From a virus: a DNA stretch of 38,997 nucleotides. A model generated the notes under the pieces. The model worked only from the letters and a program-made list of their open reading frames with translations. It was not told where the DNA came from and made no database searches. Positions 21,750-29,602 of this stretch are shown piece after piece. Within the stretch, counting starts at the first letter, position 1. Each line of letters starts with the position of its first letter. The translations under genes and the position numbers were made by a program. The stretch lies in the IMG/VR virus record IMGVR_UViG_3300032316_001127, positions 1-38,997 of that record; one strand, 5' to 3'.

Positions 21750-22142
21750 ATGGAAAAATTCACACCTTACCATCAACACTTGCTAGTTAAGTGTTGGGTA
21801 ACAAACCCCCCTAAGAAAGAGGAATTATTGAATAAATGGTTTACGTATTTGGTTGAGACGGTAGGGATGAAGGTTGTAGCAGGTCCGACAAGTGTTTACG
21901 TGTCAGACCCTGGTAATGAAGGACTGACGGGAACAGTTACACTTGCAACGTCACACGCGTCAATCCACATTTGGGATAATGCAGAACCACCTATGGTTCA
22001 GTTTGATATCTACAGTTGTAAGGAGTTCACTCTTGAACAAGTAATGAAATGTTTTGACCCATGGGGACTCATCAAAGCAGAATGGGTTATGATTGACCGA
22101 AACGGTACACCAACAATAACCTCACAAGGAACTTGGAATTAA
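21750..22142 (+). CDS. S-adenosylmethionine decarboxylase-like protein
   Basis: 130 residues, close to the prokaryotic class 1B proenzyme. LATSHASIHIWD at residues 65-76 matches the family's ESH-x-SIH-x-W block: S68 is the pyruvoyl-forming serine, H73 the processing histidine, and C90 in FDIYSC the catalytic cysteine. The usual Glu before SH is Thr. The enzyme makes decarboxylated SAM for spermidine synthesis or lowers SAM. It stands alone between two terminators. An inverted repeat TATGTA/TACATA lies just upstream (21723-21743). Confidence 0.75.
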   Translation: MEKFTPYHQHLLVKCWVTNPPKKEELLNKWFTYLVETVGMKVVAGPTSVYVSDPGNEGLTGTVTLATSHASIHIWDNAEPPMVQFDIYSCKEFTLEQVMKCFDPWGLIKAEWVMIDRNGTPTITSQGTWN

Positions 22143-22149
22143 TTTAATA

Positions 22150-22177
22150 AACCTCAACGAAAGTTGGGGTTTTTTTA
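22150..22177 (+). terminator. Rho-independent terminator
   Basis: AACCTCAAC-GAAA-GTTGGGGTT plus seven T. Confidence 0.9.
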
Positions 22178-22204
22178 TTCCATTTATTTTATTATCTTTA
22201 CGAT

Positions 22205-22546
22205 ATGGAAAGATTGTCGCAACATATGATGGAAGAAAAAATGATTGACGACGTGTTAAGACATTTTGATTTTAGAAAATGTCGTAATGCGATGGAATCC
22301 CTTAATTGGGAATGGTTTAGTAGAGGTGTTCCAACGGTTGAAATTTTAAAAGAATCAGCAATAGAAAGACTTCGTTCAGCAATGAAGGGAGTAAAGGATA
22401 AAGAGAATGGACTTTCTGTGAATGAGCATTACTTTTCTTCAAGTGGAGGACTTAAAGGTACTGCATGGAAGAACCGTTACGGTCATGTGGCGGGGATAAA
22501 GTTAGAATTTGTTATAGCTGAATGGGACTCCGATGGAGATTATTAA
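22205..22546 (+). CDS. Phage protein, unknown (113 aa)
   Basis: Starts MERLSQHMMEEKMIDDVLRH; an N-terminal helical half (IERLRSAMKGVKDKEN) and an aromatic, beta-like C-terminal half ending IAEWDSDGDY. A TATCTTTA lies just before it, but no TTG at good spacing. It ends exactly where the next gene begins. No family recognised. Confidence 0.6.
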   Translation: MERLSQHMMEEKMIDDVLRHFDFRKCRNAMESLNWEWFSRGVPTVEILKESAIERLRSAMKGVKDKENGLSVNEHYFSSSGGLKGTAWKNRYGHVAGIKLEFVIAEWDSDGDY

Positions 22547-23794
22547 ATGAAAACAAAAAAACCAAGTGCAATAGTATACGGATGGTATAAAGAAGGTGAG
22601 GAATTATTAGTCTCAGACGTTTATTTTGAAGAGGGACTCTTTGATGACGTTGTTATCTATTCTTTACCTTATACTGATTCTGTAGTTGAAGATTATTCAA
22701 AATATAGACCTGACTTAATAATATCGATGGGTGGTGATATTAATATACCACATCATCAATTAAGAAGAATTCACATTCAATTGGATGAGTTTGTTGAAGA
22801 TAATATTTTGGCAAACATAATAGTTTGTCAATCAGTATTCCGTGCGTGTGAGGTTATCCGACCTCGATTCTCAATGTTCACTCCTGTATATAAAACAGGT
22901 GAAAGGATTAAAAGAACGTATGAAGGACTTAAGAATCAAACATGGACTAATTGGGAATGGGTTGTAGTGGATGACTCTCCTGATGAAGAGACGTGGAAAC
23001 TATTAAAAGAAATTGCCAGTAAAGATTACCGAGTAAAACTGAATAGAGTTTATCCTTTAACAGGTGGGAATGTTGGGTTGGCCAAACACAGAGCTGCGAT
23101 ATTATGTGAAGGAGATTGGTTGGTTGAGTTGGACCACGATGATTATCTGACAAAAGAATGTTTGAATGTTTCGAATGAGGCTATTGAGAAATACCCTGAC
23201 GGTAAGTTCTTATATACTAACTGTTCGGAAATGTATGATGATGGGGAACCCAAACATTACGACCATGATTGGACAGGTAATTGGTACGCAAGACACGATA
23301 ACTTCTTTGATTTTGGATATGCAGGACATTCATGGGTTAATGTAGACGGGGACAATATACTTGCTCACCATTACCCTGATATCAATCCACTAACCATCAG
23401 GTTTAACATCTCAATGCCGAATCATGCAAGAATGTGGGAAAGAAAATTGTATCACGAGATTGGCGGGCACAACAAAAATATGCCTGTTGCAGATGATTTA
23501 GAAATTATTATAAGAACTTTTTTGAAAACACGGATGATTCATGTGAAAAAAGTGTTATATTATCAATACAACAACAGGAACAGTACTGTTGACAATAATG
23601 CAAATGATATAAACCGAAGAGCCCGTTTAATTCGTGATTACTACGATACGGCAATTCATAATCGAATACTTGAACTTGGATTCCATGATTGGAATTGGAT
23701 TGAAGAAGAAGGACACTCTCAAAAATTACAGACACGTGCCCCTATTCGTAAGTATTTTGAAGAAGAAGAAGTAATGAATTACATTTATGAATAA
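22547..23794 (+). CDS. Family 2 glycosyltransferase with N-terminal extension
   Basis: 415 residues. From about residue 105 the GT2 pattern is clear: FTPVYKTGERIKRTYEGL, WEWVVVDDSPDE, NVGLAKHRAAILCEGDWLVE and LDHDDYLT (the metal-binding DxD-like site). The first ~100 residues are an extra domain with IISMGGDINIPHHQL, perhaps a degenerate second transferase-like fold. Cytoplasmic. First of three overlapping genes ending in Glf, so the target may be a galactofuranose-containing glycan. Confidence 0.87.
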   Translation: MKTKKPSAIVYGWYKEGEELLVSDVYFEEGLFDDVVIYSLPYTDSVVEDYSKYRPDLIISMGGDINIPHHQLRRIHIQLDEFVEDNILANIIVCQSVFRACEVIRPRFSMFTPVYKTGERIKRTYEGLKNQTWTNWEWVVVDDSPDEETWKLLKEIASKDYRVKLNRVYPLTGGNVGLAKHRAAILCEGDWLVELDHDDYLTKECLNVSNEAIEKYPDGKFLYTNCSEMYDDGEPKHYDHDWTGNWYARHDNFFDFGYAGHSWVNVDGDNILAHHYPDINPLTIRFNISMPNHARMWERKLYHEIGGHNKNMPVADDLEIIIRTFLKTRMIHVKKVLYYQYNNRNSTVDNNANDINRRARLIRDYYDTAIHNRILELGFHDWNWIEEEGHSQKLQTRAPIRKYFEEEEVMNYIYE

Positions 23795-24938
23795 GAAAAC
23801 AAAAATTTGTTTAAATGCGATGGTTGGGAATGAAGCTCCGACTATTACAAGAATGTTGGAGTCAGTTGCTCCACACATTGACTATTACGTCATCCAATGT
23901 AACGGTAAAGAAGATAACACCCAAGAGATTATTGATGCTTTTTTTAAAGAAAAAAACATCCCTGGTTTTACCTATCAAACAGATTGGAATTTCCCTGGTT
24001 TTAACAGAGACCATACACTTCAAGAAGCTTTAAAGTCTGACCACGGATGTGATTGGATTCTTAGAATGGACGCAGATGAAAGACTACAAGTTGATGAGGA
24101 TTTTGATTGGTCTATATTAGATAATAAATCAATTGATAGTTACAATATTGTTGCTGAAGCTGGTGATACCAAATACTTTAGAACTTGGTTTTGGAATGCC
24201 AACTTACCATGGTTCTTCCAACACGACAAGAGACACGAAACTATTCACTTACCTGAAATAGGGGAAGATTTCCAAAGAATTCATATGCCTTACGGTTTTA
24301 GACATTTGGTTGGACAAGATGGTGAAACATGGAATGTACCAAGAAAGTTCCTTAAAGACGCTCTTGAATTGGAAATGGATAAAGTTGTTGGTAACACGGT
24401 ATTGGAAGACCACTATCACCTATGGTACATTGCAAAAAGTTATGCAGATTCATACGGTAGTCCTCATGAATTACCGTTTGGTAAGAAACACTCTGATGAG
24501 TATGCAAGAAGGTCTATTTGGTATTACGAAAGATTCCTTGAAGTTAGTCACAATTGGTTCGGAGAAGGACAACCAACAAGAGAAGATGAGATGGCGTACT
24601 ATGCGTTAATCATGATGGGACACTCTTATAATTTTATAGGTGATGTTGCGAAAGCAATGGATTGTTTTGAAAAGGCTGAATTGTTTTGTGTTGGTAGAAA
24701 TGAACATTTATTACATTTATCAGATTGTTTGGAAAGACAAAATCGATATGAGGAAATAATTCCAATACTTGATAGAATGAGTGAGAATAATAATCCATTC
24801 CCAAATAGAACATTCTTGATTGAAGATAGATGTTATCTTAACACAAGTAACTTTTTAAAAGAATATCGTGAACGTATTGAGAGAATGATAAATGAACCTA
24901 TTATAGATTTGAGTAGTGTTAATTTTGACTTTAAATGA
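23787..24938 (+). CDS. Family 2-like glycosyltransferase with TPR-like tail
   Basis: 383 residues. KICLNAMVGNEAPTITRMLE and WILRMDADERL (DAD metal site) are GT2 features of the lipopolysaccharide core/WaaE-like type. Residues ~265-340 form helical repeats (MAYYALIMMGHSYNFIGDV, CFEKAELF) like TPR units, an arrangement known in some GT2 proteins. Starts 8 nt inside the preceding gene and overlaps glf by 4 nt. Confidence 0.83.
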   Translation: MNKKTKICLNAMVGNEAPTITRMLESVAPHIDYYVIQCNGKEDNTQEIIDAFFKEKNIPGFTYQTDWNFPGFNRDHTLQEALKSDHGCDWILRMDADERLQVDEDFDWSILDNKSIDSYNIVAEAGDTKYFRTWFWNANLPWFFQHDKRHETIHLPEIGEDFQRIHMPYGFRHLVGQDGETWNVPRKFLKDALELEMDKVVGNTVLEDHYHLWYIAKSYADSYGSPHELPFGKKHSDEYARRSIWYYERFLEVSHNWFGEGQPTREDEMAYYALIMMGHSYNFIGDVAKAMDCFEKAELFCVGRNEHLLHLSDCLERQNRYEEIIPILDRMSENNNPFPNRTFLIEDRCYLNTSNFLKEYRERIERMINEPIIDLSSVNFDFK

Positions 24939-26041
24939 TACTAATAAAGAAACCGAAGTATGATTATCTTATAGTTGGGGCAGGAGTCTTCGGTTCTGTC
25001 TGTGCTCACGAACTTACCAAGAAAGGTAAGAAGTGTTTAGTTATAGACAAAAGAGATGTTATTGGTGGGAATTGTTACACTGAAAATGTAAATGGAATTC
25101 ACGTACACAAGTACGGAGCCCACATATTTCACACCAATGACAAATTTATATGGGATTACGTTAATCAGTTCGCTGAGTTTAGACAATATACTCACAACGT
25201 AATTGCAAACTACAAGGGGAATATGTTCACATTACCATTCAATATGTGGACATTCAATCAACTATGGGGATGTACTACTGAAACAGAGGCCAAACAAATT
25301 TTAGAGGGCCAAACATTTAAAGGTGAGATAACCAATCTTGAGGAACAGGCTATGTCTATGGTTGGAGAAGATATCTATTTAAAACTCATTAAAGGATATA
25401 CCGAGAAACAATGGGGTAAACTATGTTCAGAGTTGCCGCCATCAATCATTAAAAGACTCCCAGTAAGATTTACATGGGACAGTAATTACTTTAACGACAA
25501 GTATACTGGGATGCCAATAGGTGGTTACACTCAGATATTTGATAAAATGTTAGAGGGTTCCGAGGTTAGGTTAGGGGTCGATTATTTCAAAGAACGAGAA
25601 TACTTGGATTCATTAGCAGACAAAATCATATACACAGGACCTATCGATAAGTTCTTTGATTACAGGTTCGGTAAATTAGATTATAGAAGTCTTACTTGGT
25701 CTACAAAGATACTCGATTCTGACAACTTCCAAGGAGTTCCTGTGGTTAATTATACTGACGAAGACACACCTTACACAAGAATACTTGAACACAAATGGTT
25801 TGACCCTCAGAATCAAAAAGGAACTATTATTAGTTATGAATACCCTGCGGATTATAATGGTGAGAATGAACCGTATTACCCTATTAGAGACGACAAAAAC
25901 ACCAAGACCTATGAGATGTACCGAGAACTAACAAAGTCTCTTAAATCGTATTATTTTGGGGGAAGACTTGCGACATATGTTTACTACGATATGCATCAAG
26001 TTATTGCCCAAGCATTGAAAATGTTAAAAGAAATAGACTAG
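24935..26041 (+). CDS. glf: UDP-galactopyranose mutase
   Basis: 368 residues, full length. The FAD-binding Rossmann motif VGAGVFGSVCAHEL is followed by DKRDVIGGNCYTE, then YGAHIFHTND and the GYTEKQWG segment, all typical of Glf. It isomerises UDP-galactopyranose to UDP-galactofuranose using reduced flavin in the cytoplasm. Directly behind two glycosyltransferases, with ATGA overlap, it probably supplies their donor. YTRILEHKWF near residue 270 carries the conserved Arg that contacts substrate phosphates. Confidence 0.95.
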   Translation: MILIKKPKYDYLIVGAGVFGSVCAHELTKKGKKCLVIDKRDVIGGNCYTENVNGIHVHKYGAHIFHTNDKFIWDYVNQFAEFRQYTHNVIANYKGNMFTLPFNMWTFNQLWGCTTETEAKQILEGQTFKGEITNLEEQAMSMVGEDIYLKLIKGYTEKQWGKLCSELPPSIIKRLPVRFTWDSNYFNDKYTGMPIGGYTQIFDKMLEGSEVRLGVDYFKEREYLDSLADKIIYTGPIDKFFDYRFGKLDYRSLTWSTKILDSDNFQGVPVVNYTDEDTPYTRILEHKWFDPQNQKGTIISYEYPADYNGENEPYYPIRDDKNTKTYEMYRELTKSLKSYYFGGRLATYVYYDMHQVIAQALKMLKEID

Positions 26042-26058
26042 AAACATTTTTACCCTGA

Positions 26059-26067
26059 TATTTATTC
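26059..26067 (+). promoter_or_regulatory. TATTTATTC motif, 3 nt before start
   Basis: One mismatch from TATTTATTA; ends 3 nt before ATG 26071. Confidence 0.45.
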
Positions 26068-26070
26068 GTA

Positions 26071-27063
26071 ATGAAAGTATGTTTAAAAAAATCGGGGGAG
26101 TTTCCAAAGAAGAATGAAGTCCTTGTCATCAAGAAATTTCTTCAATTTTTACAATCCCAAGCACCATTAAATAAAGAAGTTCGTATTACGTTTACTGACT
26201 CCCGTGATATTCCAATGACCACAGGTGTTAGAATGCCTGATAACGAAATTGTAGTATTAGCCAAAGGAAGATTATTAATTGACATCCTAAGAACCATATC
26301 ACATGAATGGGTTCACGAATTCCAATATCAAAAGATGGGAGTTAGAGATGATGTTAAGATTCAAGATATTGGAGGTCCTGAAGAAAATATGTGTAATGTA
26401 TTATCAGGGATATTCATCAAGAAATTTGAAAAGAAATATCCCGAATTTAGTGAAGTTACTTACGGGGAAACCGTTAATGAAGAAGTTTTATCTGAGATAT
26501 CTCCAAAGTCTGCGGGGGTTAATGATTTCTTAGAATTTATGAAACGACATCCTGAGTATATGGGTCAGATGGGATTCAGAAACTACGACAGATTGGAAGA
26601 CTATATTCATAGTGCAAATTATGATGAATTCTCAGAATTATTGGATGAGTTAGATGAACTAGTTAAGAAAAAGAGTAAATACATTGAGGGAGAAATGGAT
26701 GAAATTCAAAGAGCGGTTCAAGATTTAAGTAGAGATGGAGACCTTGAGACAACAGTCAAAGACGTTACTAATGCATTTAACAAAGCCAATGAAGTTAACT
26801 TCACTCCAAACATTTGGTCTAAACTTGAGAATACTGAATCTACTGAAATCAAGAAAGGTGAATGGAAAAAGGCCGAAGAAGTTGCTAAAAAATATGATAA
26901 GACTCCACCTTCAGTATTAAAGAAATCCTTACTTAAGGGAGATTATGGTCGCCCTATGATATTAAAGTTTGGCGACAGATACCATTTAGTTGCTGGTAAC
27001 ACAAGACTTTGTACTGCTGCTGCGATGGGAATGACTCCTAAAGTTTTAATTGCTGAGGTTTAA
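26071..27063 (+). CDS. HExxH metallopeptidase-like domain fused to a ParB/Srx-like domain
   Basis: 330 residues. ISHEWVHEFQYQK at 76-88 is a HExxH zinc motif (H78, E79, H82), with a Glu-rich GGPEENM at about 103-109 as possible third ligand. The middle (150-240) is helical and charged. The last ~40 residues (YGRPMILKFGDRYHLVAGNT then RLCTAAAMG) match the ParB/sulfiredoxin-like fold where VAGNTRL binds nucleotide. E-V-L-S-E-I near residue 140 is followed by a fresh-looking domain and might be a processing point. The combination is unusual. Confidence 0.68.
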   Translation: MKVCLKKSGEFPKKNEVLVIKKFLQFLQSQAPLNKEVRITFTDSRDIPMTTGVRMPDNEIVVLAKGRLLIDILRTISHEWVHEFQYQKMGVRDDVKIQDIGGPEENMCNVLSGIFIKKFEKKYPEFSEVTYGETVNEEVLSEISPKSAGVNDFLEFMKRHPEYMGQMGFRNYDRLEDYIHSANYDEFSELLDELDELVKKKSKYIEGEMDEIQRAVQDLSRDGDLETTVKDVTNAFNKANEVNFTPNIWSKLENTESTEIKKGEWKKAEEVAKKYDKTPPSVLKKSLLKGDYGRPMILKFGDRYHLVAGNTRLCTAAAMGMTPKVLIAEV

Positions 27064-27076
27064 TAAAATCCTTAAT

Positions 27077-27259
27077 ATGAGTAAAGAAAATAGAATAGAT
27101 GGGATTTATATCCCACTAAAAATCGGTGATACAATTTATACAGGGAGATTTAAAAACAAGAAAACAACTGTAAAAACTATTGGTAAAGACGAGTACGGTA
27201 TGCCAACCATAAATGGTAAACGTGTGGCGACCTTTAGAGTTATTCCGAAAGAGAAGTAA
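27077..27259 (+). CDS. Small beta-rich protein, unknown (60 aa)
   Basis: Start at 27077 (MSKENRIDGIYIPLKIGD) rather than an overlapping in-frame ATG 27 nt earlier, because it leaves a normal short gap after the previous stop. SH3-like or KOW-like strand pattern (IGDTIYTGRFKNKKTTVKTI). No family recognised. The 130 nt after it contain no gene, only a promoter. Confidence 0.55.
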   Translation: MSKENRIDGIYIPLKIGDTIYTGRFKNKKTTVKTIGKDEYGMPTINGKRVATFRVIPKEK

Positions 27260-27355
27260 GTTGGTTCAATATTGTTTGTTCGTTTATCTCGGGGAAGAAT
27301 AACAACCTTAACTCATCACCCTTCCATCCATACAAGACAAATATAATAAAAAGGT

Positions 27356-27386
27356 TTGACTGAGGGAAATGGTTTTCATATAATTG
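27356..27386 (+). promoter_or_regulatory. Bacteroidetes-type promoter, leaderless start
   Basis: TTG 27356-27358, 20 nt, TATAATTG 27379-27386, then TAAT and the ATG at 27391: same layout as 4793-4827. Confidence 0.6.
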
Positions 27387-27390
27387 TAAT

Positions 27391-27789
27391 ATGAAAAGAG
27401 GATTTACATGTTCGACGTTTGATTTGTTACACGCAGGTCACATCCTTATGTTGAAGGAAGCTAAAGAAGTTTGTGATTATTTAATCGTGGGGTTACAAGT
27501 GGACCCGACAGCCGATAGACCAACCAAAAATAAACCCGTTCAATCGTATTACGAGAGATGGGTACAACTATCTGCGGTTAAGTATGTGGATGAAATAATA
27601 CCTTATAGTACCGAAAGTGAGCTACTAACTATCCTACAGAACTACAATATTGACATCAGGATTTTAGGTGATGAATACACGAGAAAACCGTTCACAGGAA
27701 GCAATTTACATATGGAGTATCACTTCAACAAAAGAACTCATGAATATAGTTCAAGTGAGTTAAGAAATAGACTTAAAAGTTTGGAATAA
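27391..27789 (+). CDS. TagD-like cytidylyltransferase
   Basis: 132 residues. TFDLLHAGHILMLKEAK carries HxGH and SSSELRNRL the C-terminal phosphate-binding motif; RWVQLSAVKYVDEIIPY in between is typical of glycerol-3-phosphate or related cytidylyltransferases (TagD, HldE C-terminal type). It probably activates a sugar- or polyol-phosphate to its CDP/ADP form for surface polymer synthesis. It has its own apparent leaderless promoter and faces a convergent gene 1 nt away. Confidence 0.85.
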   Translation: MKRGFTCSTFDLLHAGHILMLKEAKEVCDYLIVGLQVDPTADRPTKNKPVQSYYERWVQLSAVKYVDEIIPYSTESELLTILQNYNIDIRILGDEYTRKPFTGSNLHMEYHFNKRTHEYSSSELRNRLKSLE

Positions 27790-27790
27790 A

Positions 27791-28207
27791 TTACCAATCA
27801 AATTGTGTATTGGTATTAGTTGATTCATAATTTAATATGAATGGCATTCCCGTTGATTTACGAATCATTTGCTCCAAATCATAAGTTATATCGTCAGCGT
27901 CGAAATTACCATATTGTTGTATTGAGCTATAATATACCATAATTTTTACTGACATGTATTTCTCTTCTGTTTCTCTGTTACTGTGTTTTATAGTCACCCA
28001 TTCCGCGTCAGTAACTTTAATTTTTAAAATATCTTCAAGTTGTCTACAAGTTTCTGCACCTGAATATCCTACATATCCATCCGCACCTTCATCACATTCT
28101 TTACGAATAATCTCTAAATTATTATCAATAAGGCTTTGAAAAAACTGTTCGTGCTTTTGTGATTCTAATACAAGATTATATTGTGACTCTGTTAGGATAT
28201 ACTTCAT
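27791..28207 (-). CDS. LTES-leader phage protein, unknown (138 aa)
   Basis: N-terminus MKYILTESQYNLVLESQKHE is a clear LTES-type leader. It is followed by an acidic domain with paired Cys (CDEGADGYVGYSGAETC) and a beta-helix-beta part (YMSVKIMVYYSSI, ITYDLEQMIRKSTGMPF) that resembles in style the N-terminal half of the 28649-29299 protein. TATTTATAA lies 3 nt before the ATG. No known family. Confidence 0.65.
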   Translation of the reverse strand: MKYILTESQYNLVLESQKHEQFFQSLIDNNLEIIRKECDEGADGYVGYSGAETCRQLEDILKIKVTDAEWVTIKHSNRETEEKYMSVKIMVYYSSIQQYGNFDADDITYDLEQMIRKSTGMPFILNYESTNTNTQFDW

Positions 28208-28210
28208 ATG

Positions 28211-28219
28211 TTATAAATA
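28211..28219 (-). promoter_or_regulatory. TATTTATAA motif, 3 nt before start
   Basis: Minus-strand motif before ATG 28207; faces the divergent host-type promoter at 28231. Confidence 0.5.
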
Positions 28220-28230
28220 CTACAATGTAA

Positions 28231-28260
28231 TTGTTATTATTAAAGAATTAACTATATTTG
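28231..28260 (+). promoter_or_regulatory. Bacteroidetes-type promoter, leaderless start
   Basis: TTG 28231-28233, 19 nt, TATATTTG 28253-28260, then CACC and ATG 28265. Confidence 0.68.
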
Positions 28261-28264
28261 CACC

Positions 28265-28672
28265 ATGGGACATCAATCATCAAACCAATCAAGGTCAAAG
28301 AACGGAAACGAATTCGAAGCAATATTCACCGAAAGAACGGGAATAAAAAAGATGCGTAAGAAAGATAAGCCACGTTTTACAAACTGCCATGGACAAGAAC
28401 AATTAATTGACTTCGACTTTGCTACAGAGATTGGCGGGGTTAAAGTATTCATCGATGTTACAACAACATATAGAAGTGATAGACAGAAACAAAAGGCTTA
28501 CAATGCCGTGATGATGAAGACCAAGTTAGGTGTGGATTGTAAATTCTATATGGTTATTAAGTCTCTAATCGAGAACGGTAAACCAAAGACTGTAAACTTA
28601 GTGGAAGGTATGGACGACGTAATAGAGATTGATACGTTCGTTAATATGTTAGGCGTCGAACTCTTCAACTGA
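28265..28672 (+). CDS. PD-(D/E)XK-like nuclease-fold protein (tentative)
   Basis: 135 residues. LIDFDFATEIGGVKVFIDVT has the D-(x)n-(D/E)-x-T arrangement of restriction-like folds (Asp in a strand, then FIDVTTTYRSDRQKQKAY with downstream Arg/Lys/Gln). The basic N-terminus (SKNGNEFEAIFTERTG) begins with a GNEFE helix as in several such nucleases. Could be a phage recombination or host-DNA nuclease. The 3' 24 nt overlap the convergent gene. Fold assignment is by pattern only. Confidence 0.5.
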   Translation: MGHQSSNQSRSKNGNEFEAIFTERTGIKKMRKKDKPRFTNCHGQEQLIDFDFATEIGGVKVFIDVTTTYRSDRQKQKAYNAVMMKTKLGVDCKFYMVIKSLIENGKPKTVNLVEGMDDVIEIDTFVNMLGVELFN

Positions 28673-29299
28673 TAAAAAGAATTTGTCAGGGAACTTTTCT
28701 TTAAAGTATCGTTCAAACATCATTTTTGTTGCGTTATGAGATATAGGGAGATAGTTCATTAAAGACCAAAAGAAACCTCTCTTAACAAGAAATGCATAGT
28801 CATTGTATCTAAAAACATCTTCATCAGAATCTTTCCAAGCAACGTCATCTTCATGAGTTGACCAACGAGGGGATTCATCATATGTTAATTCTGAAAACTT
28901 CTCGTCAATTATTCTTTTGAACATCTTATAAAACCTTTTGGAGTCTTCTATTGATTCTTCCTCAGTACTTCCTTCTAATAGGTTTTTATATTGTGATTCG
29001 GTTACAACATAAGTTTTCTTAGATTCTTTTACATCCTCTTCACATTTTTTTGCTGTAGAACCAACATATACATCAAAACCAATCCATTTTTCAATCTCTT
29101 GCTTTACACCTTGCCTAATCATTCTGGCAATAAACCCTGGCTTTGTATTAGCTTCTTTTATGTAATCAATGTCAAGGACAACAATGACTTGGATTGGACC
29201 CTCACCATCAGGGTCAACAATATAACCACAAACACCATCAACCTGTTTGTCAGACAAAAATGATTCAAGTAATTTTACGGTCTTTTCACGATTCTCCAT
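28649..29299 (-). CDS. Two-part late phage protein with internal LTES-type segment
   Basis: 216 residues. Residues 1-92 form one alpha/beta domain (IQVIVVLDIDYI, FIARMIRQGVKQEIEKWIGF). Residues 95-110 (KKTYVVTESQYKNLLEG) repeat the leader found at the start of other proteins, e.g. MKYILTESQYNLVLE in the neighbour. A second domain follows (MFKRIIDEKFSELTYDES...). It looks like a fusion in which the second part once began with its own leader. TATTTATAA is 2 nt before the ATG. Function unknown. Confidence 0.65.
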   Translation of the reverse strand: MENREKTVKLLESFLSDKQVDGVCGYIVDPDGEGPIQVIVVLDIDYIKEANTKPGFIARMIRQGVKQEIEKWIGFDVYVGSTAKKCEEDVKESKKTYVVTESQYKNLLEGSTEEESIEDSKRFYKMFKRIIDEKFSELTYDESPRWSTHEDDVAWKDSDEDVFRYNDYAFLVKRGFFWSLMNYLPISHNATKMMFERYFKEKFPDKFFLSVEEFDA

Positions 29300-29301
29300 G
29301 A

Positions 29302-29310
29302 TTATAAATA
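29302..29310 (-). promoter_or_regulatory. TATTTATAA motif, 2 nt before start
   Basis: Minus-strand motif between the stop of the 29311 gene and ATG 29299. Confidence 0.5.
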
Positions 29311-29574
29311 CTACTCGACAGAAATAACTTTCAACTTATACGCTTTCAGGAACCAATAGTTAATAACGGTCACGAACACTTGGTCCATATAACCTTTACC
29401 GAACTTCTTATTCAGGGTTTGTTTCACCTCATCACTAACATACATAGTTCCTGTCTTAATATCGAACAGGAAGAATTCATTCGCCCAAGTCTGTTCCGAC
29501 TTATCATAGTAAAGGTAAGGAAAACTAAACTTGTCATCGATAAATTTAACTATTAACTTTTCAATACTTGTCAT
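29311..29574 (-). CDS. Small phage protein, unknown (87 aa)
   Basis: Start set at 29574 (MTSIEKLIVKFIDDKFSFPY); a longer form would read across the divergent promoter region. It resembles the second half of the downstream protein in its opening (FIDDKFS versus IIDEKFS), so the two may be related. Alpha/beta with an aromatic core. No known family. Confidence 0.6.
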   Translation of the reverse strand: MTSIEKLIVKFIDDKFSFPYLYYDKSEQTWANEFFLFDIKTGTMYVSDEVKQTLNKKFGKGYMDQVFVTVINYWFLKAYKLKVISVE

Positions 29575-29591
29575 ACTATTCAAGTATAAGA

Positions 29592-29600
29592 TATTTATAA
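29592..29600 (+). promoter_or_regulatory. TATTTATAA motif, 2 nt before a GTG start
   Basis: TATTTATAA then AC and GTG 29603. The same AT-rich patch (TTATAAATAT on the other strand) may serve the divergent gene at 29574. Confidence 0.5.
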
Positions 29601-29602
29601 AC

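Noticed and set aside
29531-29602. Upstream ATG for the gene starting at 29603
   Set aside because: It lies inside the divergent gene, and the extra residues are hydrophobic junk; the GTG after TATTTATAA fits better.
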